Positions 31,276-42,764 of a stretch of DNA of 64,000 nucleotides are shown one piece after another. Position 1 is the stretch's first letter. Every line of letters starts with the position of its first letter. The DNA is from Pictodentalium vernedei. Taxonomy: Eukaryota; Mollusca; Scaphopoda; Dentaliida; Dentaliidae. The position numbers and the translations under genes are program-made. The notes beneath the pieces are model-generated. The model had not been told where the DNA came from. It was given only the letters and a program-made list of their open reading frames with translations, and did not search any database. The stretch spans positions 31,356,984-31,420,983 of the forward strand of contig CM062291.1 of assembly GCA_031216915.1 (NCBI GenBank), given 5' to 3'.

Positions 31276-31977
31276 ATCCTCTCACAAGAAAAACATGTTA
31301 ATCTGCACTCGTTTTTCCAACCAACTGAAATATTCTAGACGACGCACTCACATGCGCGATGGACTATTTAGGCGCTAGATCGGCCCCCACTCCATAATAG
31401 CGTTGAAATCCTTACAGAATTAGACTGGTGCATTCAGAGGTTCATTGGAATATTCTGACTGGTCTGCTGCTAATCTAAACTAGTTCTCACTTCAGTTAAT
31501 AAAGATATTCTGTTCTCATAATAAACTTGCAACATGGAAACTATTTCAATTGATTTACTTTCGCAAATATACTTTTATTTCCGTTTAATGTTCATTTTAA
31601 TGTCTTTTTTATTCATATATTGTAGATAAATATTCGAATAAATTGTCATTTCGCTTTTGGTATCTCCTCAACCGATTCCAACCGCGTTGTACGTGTAATA
31701 AAAAATCATAAGAATGAGATACAAATTGAAAACCCGGAAGTAATAACAGACTATCTATATACTATAAATACGTTATATGTTATTTAATGTTGTGATACCA
31801 CGTCATTTATAACTCGAAAAAGATGCTACCCGCAGCTGGCGCCTCACCTGTTATTTTTTTTTTTCACTATCTCCCCCAACTGAAGGTCATCAGCCCTATC
31901 TCTGTCACCACGGCCGATTCGAGCCCTTTCTGTCTGTTGCGACGTCTCTGTGTATATCCTTAACTCTATGCCGCTAT
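31276..31977. other. AT-rich, no gene
   Basis: CCAACTGAAATATTCTAGACGACG near 31320 matches one arm of the hairpin at 39980-40078, and CCTTACAGAATTAGACT near 31412 recurs near 40420. Fragments of a shared repeat are therefore present, but no gene. Confidence 0.45.
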
Positions 31978-31978
31978 C

Positions 31979-32060
<82 letters not shown>
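31978..32060. repeat. (CTGT)n microsatellite
   Basis: About 20 uninterrupted CTGT units, followed by C-run and CT-rich sequence to about 32160. The frames across it are simple-sequence artefacts. Confidence 0.97.
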
Positions 32061-32061
<1 letters not shown>

Positions 32062-32231
32062 TACCCCCCCCCCTCTCTATATATATATCTCTCTCTGTCT
32101 CTCTGTGTGTCTCTCTGTGTACCTCTGTCTCTCTGTCTCTCTCTGTCTCTCTATCTCTCGGTAGAGACAAACAAGTTCTTCCACCTGTAAACAACAAATG
32201 AAGAAATATGAGCTATGAACCCATGATGAAC

Positions 32232-32232
<1 letters not shown>

Positions 32233-32296
<64 letters not shown>
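32233..32296. repeat. (GA)n microsatellite
   Basis: About 32 GA dinucleotides without interruption. Confidence 0.97.
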
Positions 32297-32298
<2 letters not shown>

Positions 32299-32690
32299 CT
32301 TGTGTCGGCGTAAGAGTTAATGTAATTAGATATTGATAATTACATCATTTTGCGATATCTATCGTCAAAAGACGTCATGTTTCCTTCGTAATACATAAGT
32401 GTAATGTTATGCTGTGTGAATATCTATATTGCGAAGTGAATGAAGTATTTAACAAAATCCCCAGACTATATACCTTCAAGAACTATTTTGAAACAGTGGA
32501 AAAATATAGCAAATTTATTGTCTACAGTCTAATAAATCAATAGCCCAGCACCCAGTGGTATATTATATATATTATATTATACACCCCATTGGTAAATAGA
32601 CTGTTATAAATTTAATATACATCGTTAATCACTTTACCGACCTAACATCTTATCTCTTACTATGTCGTACCTTGGAATTTATAGTGTTTT
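32297..32690. other. no recognised feature
   Basis: AT-rich stretch between microsatellite and MITE, with a TATATTATATTATA patch at 32563-32580. Confidence 0.4.
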
Positions 32691-32940
32691 TTAACCCTTT
32701 ACCCAACGTAACGGCCAAAACCGGCCAGCGCTATTCTCAAAAATCGCCAGTTAATTTTCATTATTTTTTCATTTTTTGTCTCAAAAACATAGGTTATGAC
32801 CCTCATTGGAACGAGCTCGACGAGGTCGTTCCAATGAGGGGTCATAACCTATGTTTTTGAGACAAAAAATGGAAAAAAATAGTTATTCAAGAATTTTTTT
32901 TGCAAGTGTCGTCTGCTTTTCAGGTTAGGTAAAGGGTTAA
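32691..32940. mobile_element. PB-A MITE, reverse orientation
   Basis: TTAACCCTTTACCCAACGTA to GGTAAAGGGTTAA. Arms CATTGG/CCAATG. The hairpin tip reads CTCGACGAGGTCG, so it has the centre base of the opposite-orientation copies plus one mismatch. Confidence 0.93.
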
Positions 32941-32984
32941 ATATGAATGACATTGCGAGCCTTTTTCTGCTTTGCCATAGAAGT

Positions 32985-35770
32985 GACTTGTAAAATCATG
33001 ATCCATGGTTTATAATAATCCATGGTTTACAAAAAATGCATGGTTGCCAGTAATCAGTGGTTTACTGTGATCCATGATTTACAGTGATCCATGATTTACA
33101 ATGATCCATGGTTTACGATAACCCGTGGCTTACAACAATCTGTGGCTCACAATGATCCGACATTTACAATGATCTACGGTTTACGATAACCCGTGGCTTA
33201 CAACAATCTGTCGCTCACAATGATCCGGCATTTACAATGCTCCACGGTTTACGATAACCCGTGGCTTACAACAATCTGTCGCTCACAATGATCCGACGTT
33301 TACAATGATCCACGGTTTACGATAACCCGTGGCTTACAACAATCTGTGGCTCACAATGATCCGACATTTACAATGATCTACGGTTTACGATAACCCGTGG
33401 CTTACAACAATCTGTCGCTCACAATGATCCGACGTTTACAATGCTCCATGGTTTACGATAACCCGTGGCTTACAACAATCTGTCGCTCACAATGATCCGA
33501 CGTTTACAATGCTCCATGGTTTACGATAACCCGTGGCTTACAACAATCTGTCGCTCACAATGATCCGACGTTTACAATGCTCCATGGTTTACGATAACCC
33601 GTGGCTTACAACAATCTGTCGCTCACAATGATCCGACGTTTACAATGCTCCATGGTTTACGATAACCCGTGGCTTACAACAATCTGTCGCTCACAATGAT
33701 CCGACGTTTACAATGCTCCATGGTTTACGATAACCCGTGGCTTACAACAATCTGTCGCTCACAATGATCTGACGTTTACAATGCTCCATGGTTTACGATA
33801 ACCCGTGGCTTACAACAATCTGTCGCTCACAATGATCTGACGTTTACAATGCTCCATGGTTTACGATAACCCGTGGCTTACAACAATCTGTCGCTCACAA
33901 TGATCCGACGTTTACAATGCTCCATGGTTTACGATAACCCGTGGCTTACAACAATCTGTCGCTCACAATGATCTGACGTTTACAATGCTCCATGGTTTAC
34001 GATAACCCGTGGCTTACAACAGTCTGTGGCTCACAAGGATCCGACGTTTACAATGCTCCATGGTTTACGATAACCCGTGGCTTACAACAATCTGTCGCTC
34101 ACAATGATCTGACGTTTACAATGCTCCATGGTTTACGATAACCCGTGGCTTACAACAATCTGTGGCTCACAAGGATCCGACGTTTACAATGCTCCATGGT
34201 TTACGATAACCCGTGGCTTACAACAATCTGTCGCTCACAATGATCCGACGTTTACAATGCTCCACGGTTTACGATAACCCGTGGCTTACAACAATCTGTC
34301 GCTCACAATGATCCGACGTTTACAATGATACACGGTTTACAATAACCCGTGGCTTACAACAATCTGTCGCTCACAATGATCTGACGTTTACAGTGATCCA
34401 CAGTTTACGATAAGCCGTGGCTTACAACAATCTGTTGCTCACAATGATCCAACGTTTACAATGATCCATGGTTTACAATGCTCTGTGGTTTCAAATATTC
34501 CTGTGGGTTACAAATGGTCCATAGTTTACAATGATTAATGATTCACAGTGGCCCATGCTTTACAACGATCCATGATTTACAATGATCCGCAGTTAAAAAT
34601 GCTCCTATGGGTTACAAGTGATCCACCGTTTTACAATGAGCTATGATTCACAATGCTCCATGCTTTACCATGATCAATGATTTACAATGATCAGTGGTTT
34701 AAAATGATCCTGTTGATTACAAATAGCCCATGGTTTACAATGATCCGTGGTTCACAATGATCCATTGTTTACAATGATCTGAGTTTACAATCATCCAGTA
34801 GTTTACAAATGATCCATGGTTTTCAATGATCCAAGATTCACAATGATCCGTGATTTAAAATGATCCCATGGATTACAAATAACCCATTATTTACAATGAT
34901 CCATGGTTCACAATGATCCATTGTTTACAATGATCTGAGTTTACAATCATTCCGCAGTTTACAAATGATCCATGGCTTACAATGATCCATAGTTTACACT
35001 GATCCGGGTTCACAATGAGCCATTGTTTACAATGATCTGTAGTTTACAATGATCCCACAGTTTACTAATGATCCATGGTTTACAAATGAACCGCAGTTCA
35101 CAATGACCCATGGTTTTCACTGATCCATGGTTTACAAATGATCCATGGTTTGCAAATAAACCGTGGTTCACAATGATCCATGGTTTACACTGATCCATGG
35201 TTTTACAAATGACCCGTGGTTTACAAATGATCCGTGGTTCACAATGATCCATGGTTTACACTGATCCATGGTTTTACAAATGATCAAAGGTTTACAAATG
35301 ATCCGCAGTTCACAATGATCCGTGGTTTACACTGATCCATGGTTTTACAAATGACCCGTGGTTTACAAATGATCCGTGGTTCACAATGATCCATGGTTTA
35401 CACTGATCCATGGTTTTACAAATGATCAAAGGTTTACAAATGATCCGCAGTTCACAATGATCCGTGGTTTACACTGATCCATGGTTTACAAATGATCCAT
35501 GGTTTACAAATGATTCGTGGTTCACAATGATCAATGCTTTACACTGATCCATGGTTTACAAATGATCCATGGTTTACAAATGATCTGCGGTTCACAATGA
35601 TCCATGGTTTACACTGATCATGGTTTACAAATGATCCATGGTTTACAAATAATCCGTGGTTCACAATGATCCATGGTTTACACTGATCCATGGTTTACAA
35701 ATGATCCATGGTTTACAAACGATCTGCAGTTCACAGTTATCTATAGTTTACAACGATCCATGGTTTAGTC
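32985..35770. repeat. 17-bp satellite with 68-bp higher-order repeat
   Basis: A 2.8-kb tandem array. The basic unit is about TGATCCATGGTTTACAA (17 bp). From 33111 to about 34470 four variant 17-mers form a 68-bp higher-order unit: GGTTTACGATAACCCGTGG, CTTACAACAATCTGTCG, CTCACAATGATCCGACG, TTTACAATGCTCCAT. GTTTACGATA recurs at 33111, 33179, 33247, 33315 and so on to 34403, exactly 68 bp apart, for about 20 units without net indel. The flanks (32985-33110, 34470-35770) are 17-18-bp units with more divergence, including a second larger period with TTACACTGATCCATGG. Reading frames across it are artefacts. Confidence 0.96.
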
Positions 35771-36110
35771 ATAGATACTGGATTATTGTCACTCGGACGA
35801 GACATCTGTGTTCTGCTTTCGATTCATTATGTTTTGGTGAAAAACTGTTCTCATTGTTCTTGGTTGATAATTCACAATCCACAACTAAATTCCACCACTT
35901 TGGTATGAATGGGTTTGATATGACAAGGGATTTGTTCTAGCGGGGTTGATAAATGCATCTAGTAGTCGAGAAACGCCCTTTTTCCCACCCCGAGATATTC
36001 GCCCACTATCTCGCTCAAATTGATCATAATTGATGTATAAAAATATATCCACAATATTTTGGAGGAGACATTCATTGTACGAGCATGTCTGATGTGTATG
36101 TGTACATGCC
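35771..36110. other. no recognised feature
   Basis: Unique-looking sequence right of the satellite. Confidence 0.4.
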
Positions 36111-36425
36111 CCAGCAGGTCTGGAAATAATACGCGAACGATTGTTTAGGTTACCTGGGGGCGATAAACCCCAATTTTGGCAGTTTTTTGTCAATTCTGAG
36201 GAAATAAGGGTTAAATCGAAAATTCCGCTTCGGTACATTTTTAGATTTTGTGCCCCTCTATGCGTGTGCAAAATTTCGTGAAAATCGGTCCGAAAATGGC
36301 TTCTGAATCGTATGGACAAAATGTGTGGAAAAAAAAAAAAAAAAAAAAAACCCCCCAAAAAAAAAAAAAAAATAATAATCCGTAGAAAAACAATAGTCTT
36401 TTCCAGAAGGAAAAGCCTAATTAAC
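36111..36425 (+). repeat. possible retroelement or MITE end with A-tract and hairpin
   Basis: CAAAATTTCGTGAAAATCGG, TCCGAAAATGGCTTCTGAAT is followed by an A-run, CCCCCC, another A-run and AATAATAAT. Then comes the hairpin TCTTTTCCAGAAGGAAAAG. The order A-rich tract plus terminal hairpin suggests the end of a mobile element, but no second copy is in this window. Confidence 0.4.
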
Positions 36426-36510
36426 TTCCAAATCGCCGTATGTTTGGTCAGTCATATTTGACAATCTTTTGGAACACGCTCGACTCAATGGTTGCGCATT
36501 GTATCCACGT

Positions 36511-36578
36511 AATAAATAGTAACAACTAACGCGCGATCTCGCCAAAGCGAGATCGCGCGTTAGTTGTTGCTATTTATT
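36511..36578. repeat. near-perfect hairpin, GATCGCGCG arms
   Basis: AATAAATAGTAACAACTAAC, GCGCGATCTCG pairs with CGAGATCGCGCGTTAGTTGT, TGCTATTTATT (one mismatch) around CCAAAG, giving arms of about 31 bp. Strikingly CpG-rich for this region. Confidence 0.85.
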
Positions 36579-36634
36579 TTGGCAGAAGTTCTGTCAAGGC
36601 GTAAACAGGCTTTCCCTGCTTTTGTGGAATCTGG

Positions 36635-36766
36635 CAGTTACTCACCGTTGATCGGTGGTTCCATCCGGGCACTCTGGCTTCCTCCTCTCGTAAAACTGTC
36701 GGGCACGATGTGACCCTTGTTGTCGAAAGTGTCGTTAAATCTAAATAAATAAATAAATAAATAAAA

Positions 36767-36805
<39 letters not shown>

Positions 36806-36808
36806 ACA
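36635..36808 (+). mobile_element. SINE 3' fragment
   Basis: TTACTCACCGTTGATCGGTG, CATCCGGGCACTCTGGCTTC, GACCCTTGTTGTCGAAAGTG followed by an AATA tail (36743-36806). The tail is directly followed within 60 bp by an inverted SINE. Confidence 0.85.
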
Positions 36809-36866
36809 GGTTTTTAGCAACATGACTTGTGTAGTAAAGACAGAAAGCGGAAAAAGCATAACAACG

Positions 36867-37195
36867 CTTTTTTATTTATTTATTTATTGGTGTTTAAGGT
36901 CACATACTTATGCTCAGTGGCTAATCGTGACCATGACAGTTGTACGGGTGGAGGAAGCCGGAGAACCCGGAGAGAACCACCGAGCATCGACGAGCAACTG
37001 GCAGCTCCTCAACATTCTTACTCTGTTCAAGCGCCGCTCAAGTAGGGTTACAGCGGTTGAGGACATGTGCAACCATCGACGTGCAGTACGCATTAGTACA
37101 CGGCGTCATCGTGCCCCCATGTAGGCAACCGGATAAAGTGGCTTGCCCAAGGACACAACGCGGGTCGTCCCGGACGGGGATCGAACTCAACGCTT
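36867..37195 (-). mobile_element. tRNA-headed SINE, nearly complete
   Basis: Minus strand: the head keeps the B-box-like GAGTTCGATCCCCGTCC (37180-37195 region), then GGACGACCCGCGTTGTGTCC, the body and the (AATA)n tail at 36867-36888. The outer part of the head (A box) is lost. Confidence 0.85.
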
Positions 37196-37723
37196 TTTTT
37201 CCTGTATAGGTTACCACCATATGTTTATATAGCTTGACCCGTTCACAGATTACGATGTAAGCCCTTTATTTCCAGGTCTTCTCCAGGCGCCACTACGTTA
37301 TGTCAGAGCATTCTTGGTGCCAGATGGTGTGCAGCTTTTTCGTACTGCCGTGATCAGTCTACATCTTCCCCGTGGACATGTAACTGATTTTGAATCATGC
37401 AGTAGTAACTCTTCCTAAACAGTGAGTTGCAGGCGATATTATGCTTATCTACAAACCACTTGGAATTAATGAATTAATGTTGAATTAATAACGATAGTGT
37501 GAGGTGGTACACCTTGTTTGGGGAAAATATGACACGGGAGTGGAAGGGGGGGGGGGGGGAGGGGTCGTTGAGAAAATCCCCGCCTACCTAGCAGAAAACT
37601 CTGATTTAATTGACAAGGCTGATCTGTTCTGCCCGAAATGTCCAAAATCATCTCCCTTTGCAACTTTGCATTCGATGAAGAGACAACAATATGCCGCAAT
37701 GTTTTTGGTTTTATGGGTTTTTT

Positions 37724-37754
<31 letters not shown>

Positions 37755-37812
37755 GGGCGGGGTCTAAATCACACAACCAACAAATTCTATTTTTTGTTTT
37801 TTCGCTTTACGT
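37196..37812. other. no gene; G-runs
   Basis: G-runs at 37549-37560 and 37739-37757, with a TG patch just before the second. No coding motif. Confidence 0.4.
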
Positions 37813-38091
37813 CAGAGGTGGACTGGCCGTATGGTTTACCGAGAAATTTCCCTGTGGCCCCTCTCTTGCTAGCCACCTGCCCCCCCCCCCCCCCCCCACC
37901 AAATTTACGCAGCCCAATACCTGTTAATGCATGAAATTTCGTAAAAAAAAACAAAAGGCGAAATGGATCTGATTGCATAGACTGTCGGATTATCGAAATG
38001 CCCTCTACGTGGCCAACGTTTGTTCGGCTCGAAGAATCAATATTTTCTCCCAGTGGACCGAACTATGGTGGGCCTGAAGAGTCCTACCCCC

Positions 38092-38125
<34 letters not shown>

Positions 38126-38278
38126 TTGGTGCAATCATTTTTGCTAAATGCTACAAAGATTATACAAAAATGCCATCGAAAATGCCGTCCAAGGTGGACT
38201 GACAATGGCAATTGTTCGGGTCCCCCCCCCCCCCCCCCACCCCTCCTGTGGTACGTTTTTGGGTCCGGTTCGCCCCTG
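37813..38278. mobile_element. hAT-N2, copy 2 (7/8 TSD)
   Basis: Termini CAGAGGTGGACTGGCC and GGTCCGGTTCGCCCCTG. Flanks CTTTACGT (37805-37812) and CGTTACGT (38279-38286) match at 7 of 8. Shares with 16788-17317 the TIR and the words GAAATTTC, CAGCCCAA and CGAAATGCC. It has three C-runs, one followed by (AC)n. Confidence 0.85.
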
Positions 38279-38938
38279 CGTTACGTAAGGGGCTAAAGAG
38301 TTAATATGAAGTTAAAAATCTCCGTTTTGCCTCACGGCGTTTTCATTCTAAATAAAAATATGTGTGATAAAACTCAATGTGCATTCCTTGCCAAAATAGA
38401 TGAGGATTGTAAAAACGAAGAAAATTGTAATAAATATTTCAGCCGTATAATGAACGCAAATGACAAGTTCGATTTTTCTTCTGCAAACCTCTTTGATTCG
38501 AGTCCATTAATTCTCAGACAACGCACGACGTGAAAAGCTTAATGCTTCGATTACACGCAAGGCTTTTGATATCTTTTTTTAATTTATACGAAAAATAATT
38601 TTGGCGAAACTCATTGGAAATGGAATGCCTTGTAGGAGCCAGAGATCTCTGCAGTGAAAGACACGTGTTTGGTTTAAACATTCCGTCTAAGTGATTACAT
38701 AATCACTAACATGAGTGCAGAGTTGAAACACGATCGACTGTTATTAAAATATGAAGATTTCTGACAACTGCTGAGACTGGTTCGCTTTGGAGGTCTCCGC
38801 TGGTGTATGCGCATGTCAGTAATCACTACGGGACACGACCCCGTTCATTTGAACGAGTGTCTTTGCCCAACGAAATGATATCATGATATATAACATTAAA
38901 ACGAAGAATGATAATATGGTGGCTGATTTAGGATATGG
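38279..38938. other. no supported gene
   Basis: A plus-strand frame of 75 codons (38306-38533) carries five Cys, with CDKTQCAFLAKIDEDCKNEENC in it. I recognise no family, and without splice evidence I do not call it. Confidence 0.35.
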
Positions 38939-39717
38939 AAAAAGATTATTTTATCTCGAGATAATATCTTCCCGAGATCTCGAGATCTCAAAATCCGCTT
39001 CTCGAGAACCCGAGAACCGAATTTCGAGATCTTGACATAATATCTCGAGATCATATCTCGAGATCTCGACATAATATCGCGAGATCTCGACATACATATC
39101 TCGAGATCTCGACATAATATCTCGAGGTCTCGACATTATATCTCGAGGTCTCGACTTATTATCGAGATATTATGTCGAGATCTCTAGATACGGATCTCGG
39201 GATCTCTAAAAGCGGATTTGTGGGGTGTCGTGTCCTTACACTCGAGGTAGTGTCGACAACGATGCTGACAAATCAAATCTGAATGGTCTCTCGGGTATTT
39301 GCTCCCAGGTGTACATTCTTAGGGCTATAGGCAGCTCTCACTGTGTGTATGGATGCCGTGCACCGGCTTGGCACGTGGCTGATGATCAAGCTGGCGATCG
39401 ACCATATGCCATGGGTTCCTGGCGGCGATATATGAGTCCATCTACTATATTATACCACCTTTTTATGTAAATTTATGAATGACCCCGGGAGATGACTAAC
39501 ATAAGTTCCCAGCTTTCTGTCAGATCCCCCATTACATACTAATATAGTATTTATTAGTATATGTTATATTCTTGATGTTCTCTATATATACTGTCACTTT
39601 TCTTGGTGTTCAGTATTGTAACATATAGCATACTTAATGAATAAATATTGTTTAAACTAAAAGCGGATTTCGAGATCTGGAGATATGTGTTGAGATCTCG
39701 AGATAAAATAATCTTTT
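38939..39717. mobile_element. CTCGAGATC-rich foldback, interrupted
   Basis: Outer inverted ends AAAAAGATTATTTTATCTCG and CGAGATAAAATAATCTTTT. The interior is dense in TATCTCGAGATCTCGACATA-type subrepeats of about 25 bp in both orientations. Interrupted at 39220-39658. The subrepeats are rich in XhoI/BglII-like palindromes, so the element is a palindrome made of palindromes. Confidence 0.8.
39220..39658 (+). mobile_element. 439-bp retroposed insertion with 12-bp TSD
   Basis: AAAAGCGGATTT at 39208-39219 and 39659-39670 flank the insert exactly. Joining them restores the foldback interior. The insert ends TAATGAATAAATATTGTTTA, with an AATAAA signal about 13 bases before its end, so it may be a retroposed transcript. 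An 81-codon plus-strand frame (39225-39470) has no recognisable motif. Confidence 0.75.
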
Positions 39718-39979
39718 AGGATGTCCTGGTTCAGACACCGTATGGTAGTCGCTTTAGCAAAGCAGCCTGTATAAAAGAAGACACAATTACTGTTGTTCAA
39801 CAGTCGTTCCAGATTCCTCCTGAGGACACCAGTGTTCACTTACCAGAAGAAGAAACTAGAATTCCATTTTCTACTTGCAGAACAAGATCTCAAGCCACCA
39901 GGCAAATTATGTAGGGACTTCGACGCTGTTATGGCCGGGAACCTGTCTACCCCTTCAAAAATCCCCATCCTATATTAGT

Positions 39980-40078
39980 CTTTTAGATTCAGTCGTCTGG
40001 AATATTTAAGTAGGTCGGAAAAGCGAAAGGTTCGCTTTTCCGACCAACTGAAATATTCCAGACGATTAAATCTAAAAG
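39980..40078. repeat. hairpin, AATATTCCAGACGA arms
   Basis: CTTTTAGATTCAGTCGTCTG, GAATATTT pairs with AAATATTCCAGACGATTAAA, TCTAAAAG. The inner stem GGTCGGAAAAGCGAA/TTCGCTTTTCCGACC is perfect. Confidence 0.82.
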
Positions 40079-40819
40079 TACCATAAACATTAATTTTCTT
40101 TGAATCAAGGCAAGAAATGTTTCTCAATAGAGAATTGAATTGATCGAATCACCAATGACGTCACAATACCGTTAGGCATGTATGTAAACTGAAAACTTTT
40201 AAATGATGACTCCCCACGACTGTAGTTTTATGACAACGTCGCGTACTTCCACCAATTATGTTAAAATATTGATGTTTTCAAGGCGAAATAAATATTTATT
40301 GGTTGGAATATCTAATTAGAGCACGAAAGAATATCTGTACGTCATATTAAATCCACGATAGACTGCGCGCAAAATTCACGAAAAGTTGTTAACAAACAAC
40401 GCACAGCAACATTGGATTCCTTACAGAATTAGACTAGTGGGCTGTTCCTTATAGTAGACTGGTGGGCTGTTCCTTACAGAAGTTGAATGTCAGTTTCCAT
40501 CGTTAAAATCTCAAATCTAACCAGATTCCAATTTTTACTTTCTGAAACAAGTGTTAGAGGTTCCAACTTGCATCCCCCCTCCCCCACCCCCCTCCCCCCC
40601 CCCCCCCCCCATCCTCAAACGAAGTAGATTATGGTCTATCTATTTAATCTGTTTTTAATCGGAAAGTCCTTATCATCTGAATTAAAAGTTTCATTTGATT
40701 GTAGATGGGAGAGTTCCGAAATTTGAATTAAACTGTTCAGTTTTGCGCCGATCGAGATTGCTTCTTGTGTGCTGGTAAAACTTGAAAGAGTGTTAAGAGC
40801 CGATAACAGCATAATTATT
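40079..40819. other. no recognised gene
   Basis: Contains a tandem GACTAGTGGGCTGTTCCTTA duplication near 40435-40475, a C-rich run at 40574-40611 and one TGACGTCA near 40155. Confidence 0.4.
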
Positions 40820-40824
40820 ATCGT

Positions 40825-40895
40825 TGGCCGAATAGAGTAGTGGTAACGCACTCGCTTCGTGATATAAAGGTTGAGAGTTCTGTTCTTGTTAGCGT
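40825..40895 (+). other. tRNA-like module 1, first copy
   Basis: GCCGAATAGAGTAGTGGTAA, CGCACTCGCTTCGTGATATA, then a degraded B box GAGAGTTCTGTTCTTG. The A-box region is good and the B box is damaged compared with 42401-42472. Confidence 0.5.
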
Positions 40896-41063
40896 TCTGA
40901 TGAACAACATGCTTTGCGTGATGACTGGAAAATAATATAATGTATCAACCGGACATAAAATAAGTGCTGCACTAAAACTGTTGTTGCTTTGTCAGTAAAA
41001 TGATCTTTGAATGATGTAACTTCAAGTCTAGTACACAGTGAAAAACAAACATCAGTGTATTAT

Positions 41064-41321
41064 TTAACCCTTTACCTAACACGCAAAGCAGACGACACCT
41101 GCAAACAAAATTCTTGAATACCAAAATTTTTTAATTTTTTGGTTTCAAAAACATAGCTTATGCCCCCTCATTGGAACGAGCTCAAGGAGCTCGTTCCAAT
41201 GAGAAGTCATAAGCTATGTGTTTTGAGATAAAAAAAAAAATGAAATAATAAGGAAAACTGAATGGTGATTTTTGCGAATAGCGCTGGCTGGTTTTGGCAG
41301 TTATGTTGAACAAAGGGTTAA
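41064..41321. mobile_element. PB-A MITE in the array, diverged
   Basis: TTAACCCTTTACCTAACACG to GAACAAAGGGTTAA. The hairpin tip GAGCTCAAGGAGCTCG and ACATAGCTTATGCCCCC arms are more mutated than most copies, so this is an older insertion. The arms still pair CATTGG/CCAATG. Confidence 0.88.
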
Positions 41322-41751
41322 CACCATCCACTTTACGTAATGATTTTGTTTAGTTCCAGAGAAGGACTCGGGTTTAATTCCCCACCCCCGAGGCATGTGA
41401 CTAAAATAGAAAGGCTACTTGGCCAAATCAATCCTACAGCATTTTTAAAACTTACGTTACACCACCCCCCCCCACCCCTCCACCCCACCCTCATATTATT
41501 ATAATAAAATAAGTTAGAATAAACAAAAACAAAACACACGTAATATAGGTTTGAATTCAGTGAACAAAAAAATTCGAATAAGGCTAAAAAAAAAATGTTT
41601 TGTTTCTCAGGTAATCCTGGAATTCGATCTCCTCGTTGGATATTTTTATTGCCTTTCAGTGTCTTCCAATATTACTACAAACTCAGGGAGACCCGAAACT
41701 TTCTACATTTTTTTGATTGATGCATATTTATTTAGTTGCGTCTCCAATATG

Positions 41752-41813
41752 TTTGCCTTGTTACAATTTATGGGAGAGTGCATGCACTCTCCCATAAATT
41801 GTAACGAGGCAAA
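41752..41813. repeat. zero-loop perfect palindrome
   Basis: TTTGCCTTGTTACAATTTAT, GGGAGAGTGCA is followed directly by its complement TGCACTCTCCC, ATAAATTGTAACGAGGCAAA (one mismatch). Arms of 31 bp with no spacer. Confidence 0.9.
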
Positions 41814-42400
41814 GTCCCATATATTAAACACATTTACTTCAAAGATAATATGAAAAGCATCGAAAGAATGTGAAGCCATTGAATTGCAGTACCTACAGAT
41901 TGTTCTAGAGGAATGTTTTATTTTTTAATTTAAAAATGAATTTATTTGTATAAATATGCACTTTTTTATATTTCTGTATGTGAAAAGACAGCCGAAATTC
42001 TCCCCAAGTTTTCTCACTTTTTGCAAAAGAAAAAGAAAAATAAAATCCCCCTCCCTCCCCCACTCCTTCCTCGCTGATTTAAAAAAAATTGCTCGAGAAT
42101 CAATTACTTTATTTAGAGGGGTCTAATCTTATCTGTTAAGTGACAAACAAACTGAAGAAAATGATAAAAGAAACTTCCACGTCTCCAGACCAAAACTAAC
42201 CCCCAACATTACTCCACATTGTCATCATAATTATGTCATAATTTTATTTTATTTATTTTTTGCATTAAAAATCAAACTCGTCCATTGAAATGAGAAAGTT
42301 TCACACTAAGTCTTTATTTTGGATTAGTTCATTTTGAAAGAGGGGATAAGGGGGTCAAACTTGATCCAGAGTTGAGATCAGACAACAGTCATGTTTATCG

Positions 42401-42472
42401 TTGATCGAATGGCGTAGTGGTAACGCATTCGCTTTGTGATATGAAGATTGCGGGTTCGAATCTTGTTATATC
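42401..42472 (+). other. tRNA-like module 1, best-preserved copy
   Basis: TTGATCGAATGGCGTAGTGG, TAACGCATTC fits a D arm and A box. GATTGCGGGTTCGAATCTTG fits a T arm with a good B box. GTG stands in the anticodon-loop region and the left part resembles tRNA-His, but the acceptor stem does not close. I therefore regard it as a tRNA pseudogene or SINE head rather than a working tRNA. Confidence 0.55.
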
Positions 42473-42688
42473 GAGATTGGGTTTTTGTGGACATGTTTTA
42501 CTCGTTTTTTGGAAACGTATCAACGGGACAGAAAATTAAATGTGGAATAAAAATTTTGTTGTTTTGTTAATTAAATGATCTTTGCACGATATAATTTCAG
42601 TCAGTTTGGCACACAGGATATAAGCTTGATTTGGTATTCAGTATAGCCTCTAAGCAAACATCAGAGTATTCATTAGCAGCGTTCCGTT

Positions 42689-42764
42689 ATCACGATTCAT
42701 TGGTGTAATGGTAAAGTCGTTTGGCTGTAAGGTAGCAGGACCCGGGATCAATTCCAACCGTATC
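42689..42764 (+). other. tRNA-like module 2
   Basis: CACGATTCATTGGTGTAATG, GTAAAGTCG (A-box-like) and GGACCCGGGATCAATTCCAA (B-box-like). Followed by ATTTAACCGAAAAGGGAAAG and a poly(A)-rich stretch at 42838, as expected for a tRNA-derived retroposon. Confidence 0.55.

Noticed and set aside
31844-32201. 117-codon frame rich in RET/TDRQ repeats and the opposite LSVC repeats
   Set aside because: Translation of the (CTGT)n and CT-rich microsatellite.
33111-34470. CRISPR-like array
   Set aside because: No distinct spacers: all sequence is periodic at 17/68 bp, and the context is a eukaryotic repeat landscape.
35010-35252. Frame with NHGS/CKPW repeats
   Set aside because: Translation of the 17-bp satellite; unit length not a multiple of three, so it breaks soon.
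38306-38533. Secreted Cys-rich peptide
   Set aside because: No signal peptide, no recognisable cysteine framework, no splice or polyA context.
42401-42472. Functional tRNA-His gene
   Set aside because: Acceptor stem does not close and the anticodon stem has mismatches; repeated with its flanks as a dispersed unit.
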